Shown here in pieces: positions 1-8,478 of a DNA stretch of 58,959 nt. The notes beneath the pieces were generated by a model. The model was not told where the DNA came from, ran no database searches, and saw only the letters and a list, made by a program, of their open reading frames with translations. Each line of letters starts with the position of its first letter. Positions within the stretch are counted from its first letter, which is position 1. The position numbers and the translations under genes are program-made. The stretch is from Bacteroidales bacterium UBA3834 (GTDB lineage Bacteria; Bacteroidota; Bacteroidia; Bacteroidales; P3), in assembly GCA_002392965.1 (NCBI GenBank), contig DGIA01000035.1, positions 1 through 58,959 on the forward strand, written 5' to 3'.

Positions 1-65
1 CATAATTTGTTATTATCATTAGTTTATTTCGACCAAATTGTGTATATTGTCGAGAAAAAAGACTT

Positions 66-1013
66 ATGACAACACAAATAGAGAAAACATCTGTAGCATG
101 TGGAATAAAGGGTTTCCTTCGTCATTGCCGGTTTGAACGGAAACTGGATAAGAAAACAATAGCAGCCTACGAGACTGATCTCCTGCAATTCATTAAGATT
201 GGCGCGATTGATTCAGAATGGGAAATTGAACAGATAACACGAGAAAAGATAAAGGTATGGCTTGAATCAATGGAATCATATAAATTCCGAACAATAAAGC
301 GAAAACTGGCATCAACACGTGCTTTTCTGCGATATTTGGAAACAGAACATGACGATTTCAACAACCCAATTAGAAAGATGCGTATAAAACTCAAAGAACC
401 CGTTCGGCTACCAGTAGTAATGACAAAAGACGAAGTCAAAAAGATATTGACTCAATTAGAAGAGAAAAGTTCTTCAAAGCCCAAATCCCGCCAAGCCAAT
501 TTCATAGCAGTGCGGAACAGAGCTGTGGTTGAGTTATTGTTTGCCACAGGAATGCGCATCGGGGAGTTGTGTAATCTGCGCCACAACGATGTCGATTTGG
601 AACACCGAATAGTCCATATTTTAGGAAAAGGAAATAGAGAACGCGTGGTAGATGTCTGCCTACCAGTCACCTTAAAGGCATTGCATGAATGGGTAGCAGT
701 CCGGCCTTCGTCACACGATACTCCAGGGGACTTCTTCTTTATCAATCGCCTTGGTGCCGGACTCTCCCCGCAAACGGTAAGAAGTCTCATCCATAGTCTT
801 GCAGACGAATGTGGCATTTCCAAACATGTGACCCCGCACACTTTTCGCCACACTTTTGCCACACTTTTGTTGGAAGAAGATGTTGACATCGCCAATATCA
901 AGCAGATATTGGGGCATAGTTCCATTGCCACCACACAGATATACCTTCACGTGAACCCCGTTAGGCAGAGAGAAATTCTCACTCACAGACATCCTCGATT
1001 AAAAATGACTTAA
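66..1013 (+). CDS. Tyrosine recombinase, XerC/D-like
   Basis: Predicted site-specific recombinase of 315 residues that breaks and rejoins DNA through a tyrosine-phosphate intermediate. The N-terminal ~105 residues resemble the SAM-like core-binding domain (opening with a helical stretch and a conserved T-x-x-x-Y-x-x-D-L). The catalytic domain shows the arginine in TGMRIGEL (about residue 164), a lysine in LGKGNRERVV, the HxxR box in TPHTFRHTF (about 258-261), the histidine in LGHSS (about 283) and the tyrosine in IYLHV (about 293), so the active site looks complete. Length is typical of Xer-type enzymes and shorter than the phage integrase at 28823. Its AT-rich composition and the downstream accessory genes suggest it belongs to a mobile island, not to the chromosome-dimer system; a genuine XerC or XerD is the alternative. 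Confidence 0.9.
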   Translation: MTTQIEKTSVACGIKGFLRHCRFERKLDKKTIAAYETDLLQFIKIGAIDSEWEIEQITREKIKVWLESMESYKFRTIKRKLASTRAFLRYLETEHDDFNNPIRKMRIKLKEPVRLPVVMTKDEVKKILTQLEEKSSSKPKSRQANFIAVRNRAVVELLFATGMRIGELCNLRHNDVDLEHRIVHILGKGNRERVVDVCLPVTLKALHEWVAVRPSSHDTPGDFFFINRLGAGLSPQTVRSLIHSLADECGISKHVTPHTFRHTFATLLLEEDVDIANIKQILGHSSIATTQIYLHVNPVRQREILTHRHPRLKMT

Positions 1014-1075
1014 AAAGAACTACCCATTGGGTAATTGAAATAGACAGCAACTTCCGCAATGTCTAACAAATATTT

Positions 1076-1107
1076 TTTGTCATTCAAAAAAAACTTTGTA
1101 TTTTTGC
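1076..1107 (+). promoter_or_regulatory. Bacteroidetes-type promoter for the 1136-4720 operon
   Basis: TTTG at 1076-1079, a 19-base spacer, then TATTTTTGC at 1099-1107 matches the sigma-ABfr consensus (-33 TTTG, -7 TAnnTTTG). Transcription would start about 1114, shortly before the ATG at 1136. Confidence 0.7.
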
Positions 1108-1135
1108 ATATCCGATTATTGGAGTTTGATGCAAT

Positions 1136-1387
1136 ATGACATATAGTATTAAAACATTGACAACAACCCACGAAGGCCGCATTTTCAACAGAAAGAGCGA
1201 CCACATTGAACCTAAAGGGCCAGTTGTAGTTGTTGTAATGTCCAATGCCGATAGCGGGAATTTCATTGCTGGCATCAAGGTTGAAAGCTCCATGTATTGC
1301 ATTAACCGTTCCATCGGGAATGCCAATAACCCATTGTTTTTTCGATGGGATTATTGTGTTTCGAAAATAGATGTACACACTGAATAA
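1136..1387 (+). CDS. Small hypothetical protein, first gene of accessory operon
   Basis: An 83-residue protein I do not recognise. It has a central hydrophobic beta-strand-like segment (GPVVVVVMS, about residues 28-36) and no signal peptide or clear motif. Its start lies about 20 bases after a well-matched promoter, and it ends 6 bases before the DUF2971 gene, so it is probably the first member of a three-gene operon. The opposite strand also has a 122-codon frame here, but it lacks a promoter and operon context. Possible roles such as antitoxin or accessory subunit are inference only. Confidence 0.5.
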   Translation: MTYSIKTLTTTHEGRIFNRKSDHIEPKGPVVVVVMSNADSGNFIAGIKVESSMYCINRSIGNANNPLFFRWDYCVSKIDVHTE

Positions 1388-1393
1388 CAGCCT

Positions 1394-2452
1394 ATGGATA
1401 AAGAATATCTCACATTCGATTTAAGTAAACTTGACGATGACAAATATCACGAGGCCGTCCAAAATGCGAGTAGCATTTTGGACACTGACGATGGTGAGGA
1501 TTGGTGTAATCTAATCCTTAAAGTCGCAAGTGAGATAAAAAGACGTGAAGGTTTGGAAAACGCCATCAGGTATCTTGGCGCCATTCAAGCTGATTACGCG
1601 CGGATATTCTTAAATCTATTTGACAAAAACGCTGAAATACTCAAACGGACCTGTTATTATAATCTGGAGAATAATAATTATGACAAGGCCAAAGAGAATT
1701 TGGCTCACTATATATACAGCGCCCTTTCGCAGATTGATTATAAATCGACACTCCGAAAGATGCCATATTATAGTTTCCGCACTTTCTCGGACTACTCATT
1801 AAAAGATGTAAAAGAACAGAAACTAACATTGTCTCATCCACGTGAATTCAATGATCCGTTGGACACCCTGTTGGTATGGTGGATGGAGTCCGAAATAGCC
1901 GAATCCCATGGTAGTGAACTTGATAAAAAATACACACTTTTATTGAAAAAAGTATCTGAGGGCATCAAAATACGGTGTTTGTCTGCAGGGAAGACAACTA
2001 AAAAAGAAATTCCCGTAGAAGAACTTTCGAGCTTGATGTGGGCACACTATGCAAACAGCCATAAAGGATTCTGTATCGAATATGATTTTGATAGAGATTT
2101 TTTTACCAAAAATCACACTAAAAATCATATAGTTGTATTTGACAACATAAATTATACTGATGTGGTTAATCCGCATGGAGAACCGTCCATCAAAGACGCG
2201 CTATTCAACAAAAGTGAATTCTGGAGTTATGAAAACGAGGTCAGATTGGTGATGTTTGATGAGGAAAACGAGGAAGATTTTCCTTCACTTGACTGTACAG
2301 GCATGATAAAAGCCATCTATTTAGGGGTGAAGTGTTCCGATGAGAACCGCAGAAAAATGGAAAGAGCCATCGGGCATAAAGACATCCCTCTGTATCAAAT
2401 GAAAATTGATGCAAACAACCTGACACATTTTAAAAAGCAACAAATAGGGTAA
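1394..2452 (+). CDS. DUF2971 domain protein
   Basis: A 352-residue cytoplasmic protein. Residues ~1-110 are helical and unassigned. From ~120 on the DUF2971 pattern is visible: YYSFRTFSDYSLKDVKEQKL, then SHPREFNDPLDT, then MWAHYANSHKGFCIEYD (about 216-232) and a late NEVRLVMF segment (about 283). DUF2971 proteins occur in many bacteria, often in accessory or defence regions; their activity is not established. The gene starts 6 bases after the small upstream gene and ends 3 bases before the PIN-like gene, indicating co-translation and probably a shared function. AT-rich codon use separates it from the host genes further right. Confidence 0.8.
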   Translation: MDKEYLTFDLSKLDDDKYHEAVQNASSILDTDDGEDWCNLILKVASEIKRREGLENAIRYLGAIQADYARIFLNLFDKNAEILKRTCYYNLENNNYDKAKENLAHYIYSALSQIDYKSTLRKMPYYSFRTFSDYSLKDVKEQKLTLSHPREFNDPLDTLLVWWMESEIAESHGSELDKKYTLLLKKVSEGIKIRCLSAGKTTKKEIPVEELSSLMWAHYANSHKGFCIEYDFDRDFFTKNHTKNHIVVFDNINYTDVVNPHGEPSIKDALFNKSEFWSYENEVRLVMFDEENEEDFPSLDCTGMIKAIYLGVKCSDENRRKMERAIGHKDIPLYQMKIDANNLTHFKKQQIG

Positions 2453-2455
2453 ATT

Positions 2456-4720
2456 ATGTTTAGAAAAAAAATAACACAAGACGAGTTGTTGTCTGCCGTC
2501 ATCCAATACGAACACAACACTAAAAAAGCAGAATTTGTAGAACGGATAGATAAAGGGATCTGCCTTTACAAATTCAAAGGTTCAAGGAAAGCGAAGGTGG
2601 TAATAGTAATGTGCGAAAGCCATGACTTCTTTGAGAAGTTGAACATGCAATTACAGATGGCAAAAGATATAATATTATCAGCTACGGGGTGGCTAGACAA
2701 TATTGAATTATTCACTACGGCTGTCATTACCGATGCAAAAGCAGATGAGTTGGAATCCCATCTGTCACCTGATGAACTTTCGCTATCTGTGTTTGACTGT
2801 GAACGGATAAAAGAATTGACAGAATTCAATCCCCTCAAGGAGAATGTGTCCCAAACCACGAAAGACCCAGATGTAGACCCTGCATTCTTTGACTATTTGG
2901 CCATGAGCAACGAGTCCTCCGATATCAAAAATCATTTCTTTCATGCGCTACTATTAATGGACATGTATCGAAGCCAGCCTGTTGAAGAAAAATCATTTAT
3001 TGAGGAGTGTGTTGAAAAGTACCATAAAAGCAGTGTGGAAATACAAAGAGCTGTTAAATCCCTTCGGCGTGAAGGGAAACTGACTGCTTTGCAAAAAGGC
3101 AATGAGTTTAGCCTAAGTGATTCCGAGCAACGTATTATAGATAAATCCGTAAAAGAATCCCGCTCAACAGAACAAGAATTCCTTAAAGCCTACGATATTC
3201 TTTTAGAGAAATATAAGGTAACCTCTGGGGAAAAAATCTTGGAACGATTAAAAAATGAATATTTGTCAAAATACAACGGGCTGCACTTTGATGAGCAAAG
3301 CCAAGAGAACAACAAAAATGAGGTGGCCGGAAGTTTTGCCGAGTTTATTGGCGATATTCTTGGCGATGACCAGCAATGTTTCATTCAAGAATTATCGGAA
3401 CTTTGTGGCAGAACCGACTACTTGGATCAGTACGCTCTGAATCATGCTTTCCTCAATCTTTTTCGTTCTGATAAATATGAAGAATATTTGAACAAGAAAG
3501 AATTTGTAATTTACATGGATACTCCAGTAATTGCGAACTATATATGTTCAAAAAGTTCGTGTGCCGACGAATACCAAATCACATGGGACAATCCCGATTA
3601 TTTGAATGCCCTAGACCTTTTCGGGTACCAAGAGGAAAATGATGACAAAATAAGATTCACCGTGCCTCACGATTATATCCAAGAGACTATTGGCGAACTA
3701 AAAAAAGCATTGCAATTTTCATGGTTTGACCAAATAAAAGATGCACCTATTAAACTAGAAACCTCCAACATCTTCTACAACTTTTATTGTGCTGTCAAAA
3801 ATGAAATGGAACATTTGGGTGAAGATGTGTCCGGCTTTGGCTTTGAATCATTCGCCAAATTATTGGGATTTAGTGATGTTAATCCGGATTCAACCACTTT
3901 TATGAAAAAAAACATCTCTTATTTAAGATATTTCCTTAAACAAATGGGAGTTGAAACTCTTGAAATGGTTGACGGCTATTATGATGGGTTTGAGAAAGTC
4001 AAAAATGGATATGAATGGACACTTCACGAACGTGGCAGAGACAAGACTAATTTGGCTATCAACGCCGATGTTCGACAAGCCTTCTTCATCACGAAAGAGG
4101 CCATGGCAAAAAAGATTGAAAACAGGGAGTTTTACCTTGTTAGTTGGGACAATACATTGTACAAACTCCGTGACATCGTCAGAGACGAGTTGGAAATAAC
4201 AGGACATACTTACGGAATATACAAGCCCGGGGAACTCGCGGACAAATTAGCATTTCGCAACTTCCGCATAAGCAAAGAGAACGTAAAAAGCGAAGTCTTT
4301 GCCTATGCAAATAACAGTTTCAATTTAACAGATAAAATCCGCAGTCTATTCGACAATGTATTGACTCCATATTTTGCTTCTTCAAAAAACAAGAACAACA
4401 AGCTCGTCTCATCTTTGCTAAAAATGGAACAATCCATGATTGATGGAGAAACGGACCGTGATACATCGTCAAGGAGTGACAAGACGTTGTTTGAAGAGTT
4501 CTTCTTGTCGATTGTCATGACTTTGCCCAAACACAATTGTACAAAGCAGAATTTGCGAGATTTTTTGGTCGACGAAAACAACAACAAATTTATCATTTCC
4601 TCGTTCCAAGAGGCTTTTGAAAAGAAAGAGTCCGTCAATAACCTCGATATAGCAGAACGCTTTTGCAATGAAATAAAAGCATATGCAAATGTTGCGTCAG
4701 AAGACATTAAGTTGGGGTAA
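2456..4720 (+). CDS. Large protein with winged-helix and PIN-like nuclease regions
   Basis: A 754-residue protein of unknown family. Residues ~175-230 look like a winged helix (a recognition helix SSVEIQRAVKSLRREGKL followed by a beta hairpin). From ~348 there is a pattern like the acidic residues of PIN-domain RNases: an Asp in FVIYMDTPVIANY, a Glu in VPHDYIQETIGEL (about 409) and an Asp after a hydrophobic strand in YLVSWDNTLYKLRD (about 564). The C-terminal ~150 residues are helical and unassigned. No signal peptide or membrane segment is seen. It follows the DUF2971 gene by 3 bases. A nuclease effector controlled by the upstream proteins is a reasonable inference but unproven; the PIN assignment rests on spacing and strand pattern only. 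Confidence 0.65.
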   Translation: MFRKKITQDELLSAVIQYEHNTKKAEFVERIDKGICLYKFKGSRKAKVVIVMCESHDFFEKLNMQLQMAKDIILSATGWLDNIELFTTAVITDAKADELESHLSPDELSLSVFDCERIKELTEFNPLKENVSQTTKDPDVDPAFFDYLAMSNESSDIKNHFFHALLLMDMYRSQPVEEKSFIEECVEKYHKSSVEIQRAVKSLRREGKLTALQKGNEFSLSDSEQRIIDKSVKESRSTEQEFLKAYDILLEKYKVTSGEKILERLKNEYLSKYNGLHFDEQSQENNKNEVAGSFAEFIGDILGDDQQCFIQELSELCGRTDYLDQYALNHAFLNLFRSDKYEEYLNKKEFVIYMDTPVIANYICSKSSCADEYQITWDNPDYLNALDLFGYQEENDDKIRFTVPHDYIQETIGELKKALQFSWFDQIKDAPIKLETSNIFYNFYCAVKNEMEHLGEDVSGFGFESFAKLLGFSDVNPDSTTFMKKNISYLRYFLKQMGVETLEMVDGYYDGFEKVKNGYEWTLHERGRDKTNLAINADVRQAFFITKEAMAKKIENREFYLVSWDNTLYKLRDIVRDELEITGHTYGIYKPGELADKLAFRNFRISKENVKSEVFAYANNSFNLTDKIRSLFDNVLTPYFASSKNKNNKLVSSLLKMEQSMIDGETDRDTSSRSDKTLFEEFFLSIVMTLPKHNCTKQNLRDFLVDENNNKFIISSFQEAFEKKESVNNLDIAERFCNEIKAYANVASEDIKLG

Positions 4721-4752
4721 AAGACTCGCTAATCTACATGTTATATAAAAAT

Positions 4753-4778
4753 GCCCATCACGCAAACGCATGATGGGC
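4753..4778 (-). terminator. Terminator of the amidoligase/amidotransferase operon
   Basis: GCCCATCA pairs with TGATGGGC across a 10-base loop; read leftwards it is followed by a T-rich run (ATTTTTATAT). It lies 25 bases past the stop of the glutamine amidotransferase gene and may also serve the converging operon that ends at 4720. Confidence 0.7.
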
Positions 4779-4803
4779 TACTAACAAAGATGAAGACACG
4801 CCG

Positions 4804-5331
4804 TTACCAGCGGCGATAGTAGCACCAATTAAGGTTAGAGTAATACACACCGTCAAGGCGATGCCATGAGCCGAAGAGCTTCACCTCGTCACCACGCATG
4901 AAGATGAAACGCGATGCACCGCGCTTGCGGTCTACATAATCCCAGAGTTTCTTATTACCCCACCCAACGACCTCTAATTTGGTCAGAAACAGCTCTCTAA
5001 AGAAGATTTCGCTGTCGGTCATATCATCGTGCGACTCGATGGGCAAAATGCCGTTATGGGCAAACCACACGCCGCTCTCGCGGTCAAAGAACGGATGGCA
5101 GTTGGCACGGCTGACAGAGCCGTGGGTGGCCAGTCTAAAATGGATAATGCAGTCGGCACTCTTTTTGCGCTTCTGTATGGCCTTGGTAAAGTACCGAAAC
5201 GAAAGAGTCTTGCAGCAATGGCCGTCGCTGTCGGCAAAGCCGATGCCGTGGCGGTTGTACATAAAGACGGCTTCAAACGTCTGTATTGTCGGCGTTTCTA
5301 CGCCTGCAGGGATATAAAGGATGCAGCACAT
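4804..5331 (-). CDS. Class II glutamine amidotransferase-like protein
   Basis: A 175-residue Ntn-hydrolase-type amidotransferase that would release ammonia from glutamine. The chain starts Met-Cys-Cys, so removal of Met exposes the N-terminal nucleophile cysteine. Other family marks are the NRHGIGFAD segment, HFRLATHGSVSRANCHPF (about 63-80, the glutamine-binding arginine and HP) and WFAHNGIL (about 88-95, the oxyanion-hole Asn-Gly). It is a stand-alone domain; the partner is almost certainly the amidoligase gene just upstream (40-base gap, same strand). Pairing of phage amidoligases with such amidotransferases is a known arrangement. The substrate is unknown. Confidence 0.85.
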   Translation of the reverse strand: MCCILYIPAGVETPTIQTFEAVFMYNRHGIGFADSDGHCCKTLSFRYFTKAIQKRKKSADCIIHFRLATHGSVSRANCHPFFDRESGVWFAHNGILPIESHDDMTDSEIFFRELFLTKLEVVGWGNKKLWDYVDRKRGASRFIFMRGDEVKLFGSWHRLDGVYYSNLNWCYYRRW

Positions 5332-5371
5332 AATTGATTATATTTTGATTGATTATTAAATATTTAACTTG

Positions 5372-6319
5372 TTACATGGTCATTAACTGGTCTACCATTG
5401 CCATGCCTGCAAAGGCGTTGGCACGGTCTTTGAAAAAGCTCTTCTCATCGTCAGTCAAGAAAGGCACATCGTCAATAGAGCGGACTGGCGCATTGAGACG
5501 GTGGTCGGCTGACCAATGCACCAGTTTGATGCAGAAACGCGTCCAATAACTGATTTTGTCATAGTCGGTTGTGCCTTGGTGGTGGCGAAACTCAATTGTG
5601 TGGTGTCTGCCCCACGCCTCGCAGTTGATTTTATAGTAGCGGTCATGGTTCATGGCCTCGCCCACTTGTCTAAAGGTACGCGCGCGCACAATAGCGTCCA
5701 CGTTGCCGACAAGTTTCTTTGCATAGTAATTTTCGCGGCGGCTGGGTGACATAAAAGAGTCAATGACGCTTTCAAGATAGTAGTAGTTTGCAAAGGTGTT
5801 GCCGTATTGTTTTTCGGTGATACGACCGCCCACATGGATATGCAGTCCAGTCGAGCGGTTGACCATTGCACCGCATTCGCGCAGCGAGGCGCAGCAGGCT
5901 TTCAAAGTGTCGAAACCGCCTCTCGCGCCGTTGAGGATGGGCGAAACGCACTCGATGGGATTCTCGCCTCGGATAGAGCCGTCAGAAACCAATTTATAGT
6001 ACGTGTTGTTGTCGCGGTGGTTGTAACCCTCGCTGTGCATTTCAAGTCCGCGCTCGGTGGCCTTATTTATAAGTTCATTCACGCGCACATGATAGCACTC
6101 AATCTCTACCCCGAAAGTGTACCGCGCCAGTATCTGGTCGATGGTGTACTCTACGACTGGCCGTGCCGCTCTGCCCTCTCGTCCGGCCATACGCTCGGCG
6201 AAAAAGAGATTTTGAATGTCGGTGGCCGTGAGACCGATTTTGAGCAACTTCTCGCGCTTCACATCGTGCGAGATGTCCTCTTTCATAATTTCGTTGGCTT
6301 GCTCTCTAATTGTCTTCAT
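5372..6319 (-). CDS. Amidoligase family (COOH-NH2 ligase) protein
   Basis: A 315-residue protein matching the amidoligase_2 family, which has a glutamine-synthetase-like fold and is predicted to form amide bonds using ATP. Key segments are YTFGVEIECY (about 70-79, metal-binding Glu pair), YYKLVSDGSIRGENPIECVSP (SDGS plus a Glu) and TGLHIHVGG (about 160-168, the HIHV strand with catalytic/metal His), followed by a helical C-terminal half with WGRHHTIEFRHHQGT (Glu and His). The N-terminal ~60 residues are helical and probably regulatory. It is first in an operon with the glutamine amidotransferase at 4804, suggesting ammonia channelling to an amidation or peptide-tagging reaction. Its promoter lies in the duplicated region at 6342-6512. 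Confidence 0.85.
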   Translation of the reverse strand: MKTIREQANEIMKEDISHDVKREKLLKIGLTATDIQNLFFAERMAGREGRAARPVVEYTIDQILARYTFGVEIECYHVRVNELINKATERGLEMHSEGYNHRDNNTYYKLVSDGSIRGENPIECVSPILNGARGGFDTLKACCASLRECGAMVNRSTGLHIHVGGRITEKQYGNTFANYYYLESVIDSFMSPSRRENYYAKKLVGNVDAIVRARTFRQVGEAMNHDRYYKINCEAWGRHHTIEFRHHQGTTDYDKISYWTRFCIKLVHWSADHRLNAPVRSIDDVPFLTDDEKSFFKDRANAFAGMAMVDQLMTM

Positions 6320-6341
6320 TGTTGTTAGTTTTTTTAATTGT

Positions 6342-6512
6342 TATTATACTATTTGTTTTAACTTTCGAATGCAAAATTACAACAATTGTTTTAATTGACA
6401 AAATAATTTTGCACAAAAATTAAATATTTAACATTAACCAAAATGCAATTAACTTAAAATGAATACAATAATTTTTCGAGCGGTAATTATAATTAACATT
6501 TTAATAAGCCAT
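6342..6512. repeat. Duplicated divergent promoter region, copy A
   Basis: About 170 bp of AT-rich intergenic DNA that aligns end to end with 10144-10315 in the same orientation, with long shared stretches such as ATTTAACATTAACCAAAAT and TTTTAATTGACAAAATA. Both copies separate a leftward operon from a rightward gene. The conserved half nearest the leftward gene holds its promoter; the conserved half further right has no assigned role and could be an operator region. Confidence 0.85.
6372..6403 (-). promoter_or_regulatory. Leftward promoter of amidoligase operon
   Basis: On the minus strand TTTG (6403-6400), 19 bases, TAATTTTGC (6380-6372). The same elements at the same spacing recur in copy B (10205-10202 and 10082-shifted equivalent at 10182-10174), supporting functional conservation. 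Confidence 0.75.
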
Positions 6513-6537
6513 TTTTCGCTGCAAAAAGAAAATATTT

Positions 6538-6569
6538 TTTGTCAATTAAAATAATTTATTTAATTTTGC
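6538..6569 (+). promoter_or_regulatory. Rightward promoter of the XRE gene
   Basis: TTTG at 6538-6541, 19 bases, TAATTTTGC at 6561-6569; start of transcription expected about 6576, giving a short leader before the ATG at 6595. Confidence 0.7.
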
Positions 6570-6594
6570 AGCGAAATTAAAACAACAATTTAAT

Positions 6595-6900
6595 ATGAAT
6601 ATAAGAGATAATGTTAAGAGGTGTTGCGACTTACGGGGAATTACCCAGAAAGAACTGGCCGCAAAATTGGGAGTGACTGATATCAGTCTCAATGCCACGC
6701 TCAAAGAAGGCAGAGACCCGCGCGTCAGCACCGTGAAGAAAATCGCCGATGCCCTGGAGGTGGACATCGCCGAGTTGCTCTCCGACCGTCCGCAGCAGAC
6801 CGCCGAGCCGGAGGTGGTGCATGTTCCGTACATTCGCTGCCCCCATTGCGGCAAGGAGATAGACGTGTTTGTCAAGCCCCGAGAGGAACAGCAAGCCTGA
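6595..6900 (+). CDS. XRE-family regulator with C-terminal CxxC motif
   Basis: A 101-residue DNA-binding protein. Residues ~5-62 form a Cro/CI-type helix-turn-helix (ITQKELAAKLGVTDISLNA is the HTH core, followed by STVKKIADALEVDIAELL). The tail carries YIRCPHCGKEID (about 80-91), one half of a zinc-ribbon, so it may dimerise around zinc. It is divergent from the amidoligase operon across copy A of the duplicated promoter region and is a likely candidate to regulate one or both copies. That regulatory link is inferred from position only. Confidence 0.85.
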   Translation: MNIRDNVKRCCDLRGITQKELAAKLGVTDISLNATLKEGRDPRVSTVKKIADALEVDIAELLSDRPQQTAEPEVVHVPYIRCPHCGKEIDVFVKPREEQQA

Positions 6901-6972
6901 CCATATCCGCGACATACGGGCATAAAAAAAAGCCCGCACATCGGCGAGCTGATATTCCTACTATTGTGTTAT

Positions 6973-8358
6973 TTACATAGAGGCGGATTCCTTCTGGGCA
7001 TCCGCCCTTATCTTTGCAATCTCCTCTTCTGGACTGTCCGTCAGCGACAGTCTCCGCACCGCCTCATCGAGTGACACCAGACCGGCACCGTACAGCCCTT
7101 CCAGTTTCTGCCAGTTCTCCTTCTCGTCCTCCCCGAAAGGCTCCGAGAACTCAAACTTAATCTTCAACTCATCCAGTTTCTTCTCCATCTCTGGATGCAG
7201 GAATTTCAACACAGCGATGATGACATTCTTGTCACGGTCCACCAGTTCCTCGTATATCTCCATACGGTTGGCACGCTTGAGGTAGCCCAGTATCATGGCG
7301 TTCTTGATAGCCACGCCCGACAGCGTTCCGAGACCTTTGAGCTTATCAAAGGAGAAGTCTGGCGTGAAGGTGTCAAACAGTATGCTCTTCTCCAAGTCCT
7401 CCTTCTCGGCGGCACGCAACTCGGAAGCCTGGGGCGGATTGACATATTCAAATCGGGAATCTCTGCCAGTGACTTGCATCAGTTTGGCCGGAGTGTTGGG
7501 GTCAACCATGCTGTTTATGACATCCGTGGTGGCCACGGCGATGGGGTCTGCGAAGTAGTTGTTGGTGTCGCCTATCTTGCTGTCTATTTCCTCCTCACGT
7601 GCCATTCGGGGTTCCGCGCCCTCCCAGGACTTCGGCTGCTGGTAGTAGATGAGGTTAATCTTGTGCGTGGGGTTGGGATAAGGCTTCACGCTCCAGCCCA
7701 CGGCCTCCTTCTGAGTGAAGTAAGAGGCATCCTCCGTCAGAAAGTCCCAGTGCTGCACATAGCGGCCATTGGCGGAACGGAGCTTGTACCCGAAAGCCAC
7801 GGCCACCAACTTGCCGTACTGGTCTTTGAGGGTGCGGAGGTCGTAGCCCAGGGAGCGTGCCAGGATGACCACGTTGCAATGGGGAGTGTTGTCATCGTCA
7901 CGATAGAGATGGTAGTATTTGGCACATTCCGTTTCAGATCCTGCGAGGCGTTTCACCTTGCGCATCGTGCTGTCGAAACGCTGCTCGGAGAGGAAGTCCG
8001 TAAACAGTTTATACGCCTCGTCGTCGCCCTCCACCTTGCGCCACAGTATGGGATTGCCAAGGAGGAAAAATAGTTCTATCTCATTGATATACCGTTGGCG
8101 GCAACGTGGAAGTTTGCAGGTAATGTACGGCTGCTTGTTCTTGGGAACGCGGTTGGGGCGGCGCATGATGTCGTGCTTCTGCGGCCAGTATTCCTTGATG
8201 GCGTTGTCCACGTCGGTCTCGTTGGAGTTCATCAGGTTGATAGCGTGCGACACATCGCCGGAGGCCACATACTCGAAGAGCGTGCGTTCCGCGCCGGTGG
8301 CGTTGAGGATAAGGTTGCGGAAGAAGTTGTGTATACCGCTTACGAAATTGGACTGCAT
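6973..8358 (-). CDS. Phage portal protein, SPP1 gp6-like
   Basis: A 461-residue protein fitting the SPP1-type portal family, the dodecameric ring through which DNA enters and leaves the capsid. Seen: the N-terminal PYITCKLPRCRQRYINEIELFF region, a YHLYRDDDNTPHCNVVILAR beta section, a central YVQHWDFLTEDASY-type wing, and a long C-terminal helical domain ending in an acidic coiled tail (SPEEEIAKIRADAQKES). Length is normal for the family. In related phages the portal directly follows the large terminase; here ~4.6 kb of small and cargo genes separate them, and no head protein follows, which points to rearrangement or decay. Confidence 0.8.
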   Translation of the reverse strand: MQSNFVSGIHNFFRNLILNATGAERTLFEYVASGDVSHAINLMNSNETDVDNAIKEYWPQKHDIMRRPNRVPKNKQPYITCKLPRCRQRYINEIELFFLLGNPILWRKVEGDDEAYKLFTDFLSEQRFDSTMRKVKRLAGSETECAKYYHLYRDDDNTPHCNVVILARSLGYDLRTLKDQYGKLVAVAFGYKLRSANGRYVQHWDFLTEDASYFTQKEAVGWSVKPYPNPTHKINLIYYQQPKSWEGAEPRMAREEEIDSKIGDTNNYFADPIAVATTDVINSMVDPNTPAKLMQVTGRDSRFEYVNPPQASELRAAEKEDLEKSILFDTFTPDFSFDKLKGLGTLSGVAIKNAMILGYLKRANRMEIYEELVDRDKNVIIAVLKFLHPEMEKKLDELKIKFEFSEPFGEDEKENWQKLEGLYGAGLVSLDEAVRRLSLTDSPEEEIAKIRADAQKESASM

Positions 8359-8380
8359 GGTTGGTTACGGTTTATGGTTT

Positions 8381-8398
8381 GACGTGCAAAAGTACGTC
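8381..8398 (-). promoter_or_regulatory. Candidate promoter/operator of the portal gene
   Basis: Minus-strand TACTTTTGC (8394-8386) fits the -7 box and sits inside the inverted repeat GACGT-N8-ACGTC (8381-8398). No clear -33 TTTG is present, so an activator or repressor binding at the palindrome is possible. Confidence 0.4.
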
Positions 8399-8478
8399 AT
8401 TTTCACCGTGTAACGTATGTCGTTGCAGTCTCTCGCGTTGGATGTCGGGCGGTCGTTACATAGAAAGCCCAGAAAGGG

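Noticed and set aside
1010..1378. A 122-codon minus-strand frame opposite the small gene at 1136
   Set aside because: No promoter or operon partner on that strand, while the plus-strand frame has both; kept as an alternative only.
7195..8073. A 292-codon plus-strand frame
   Set aside because: Antisense to the portal gene.
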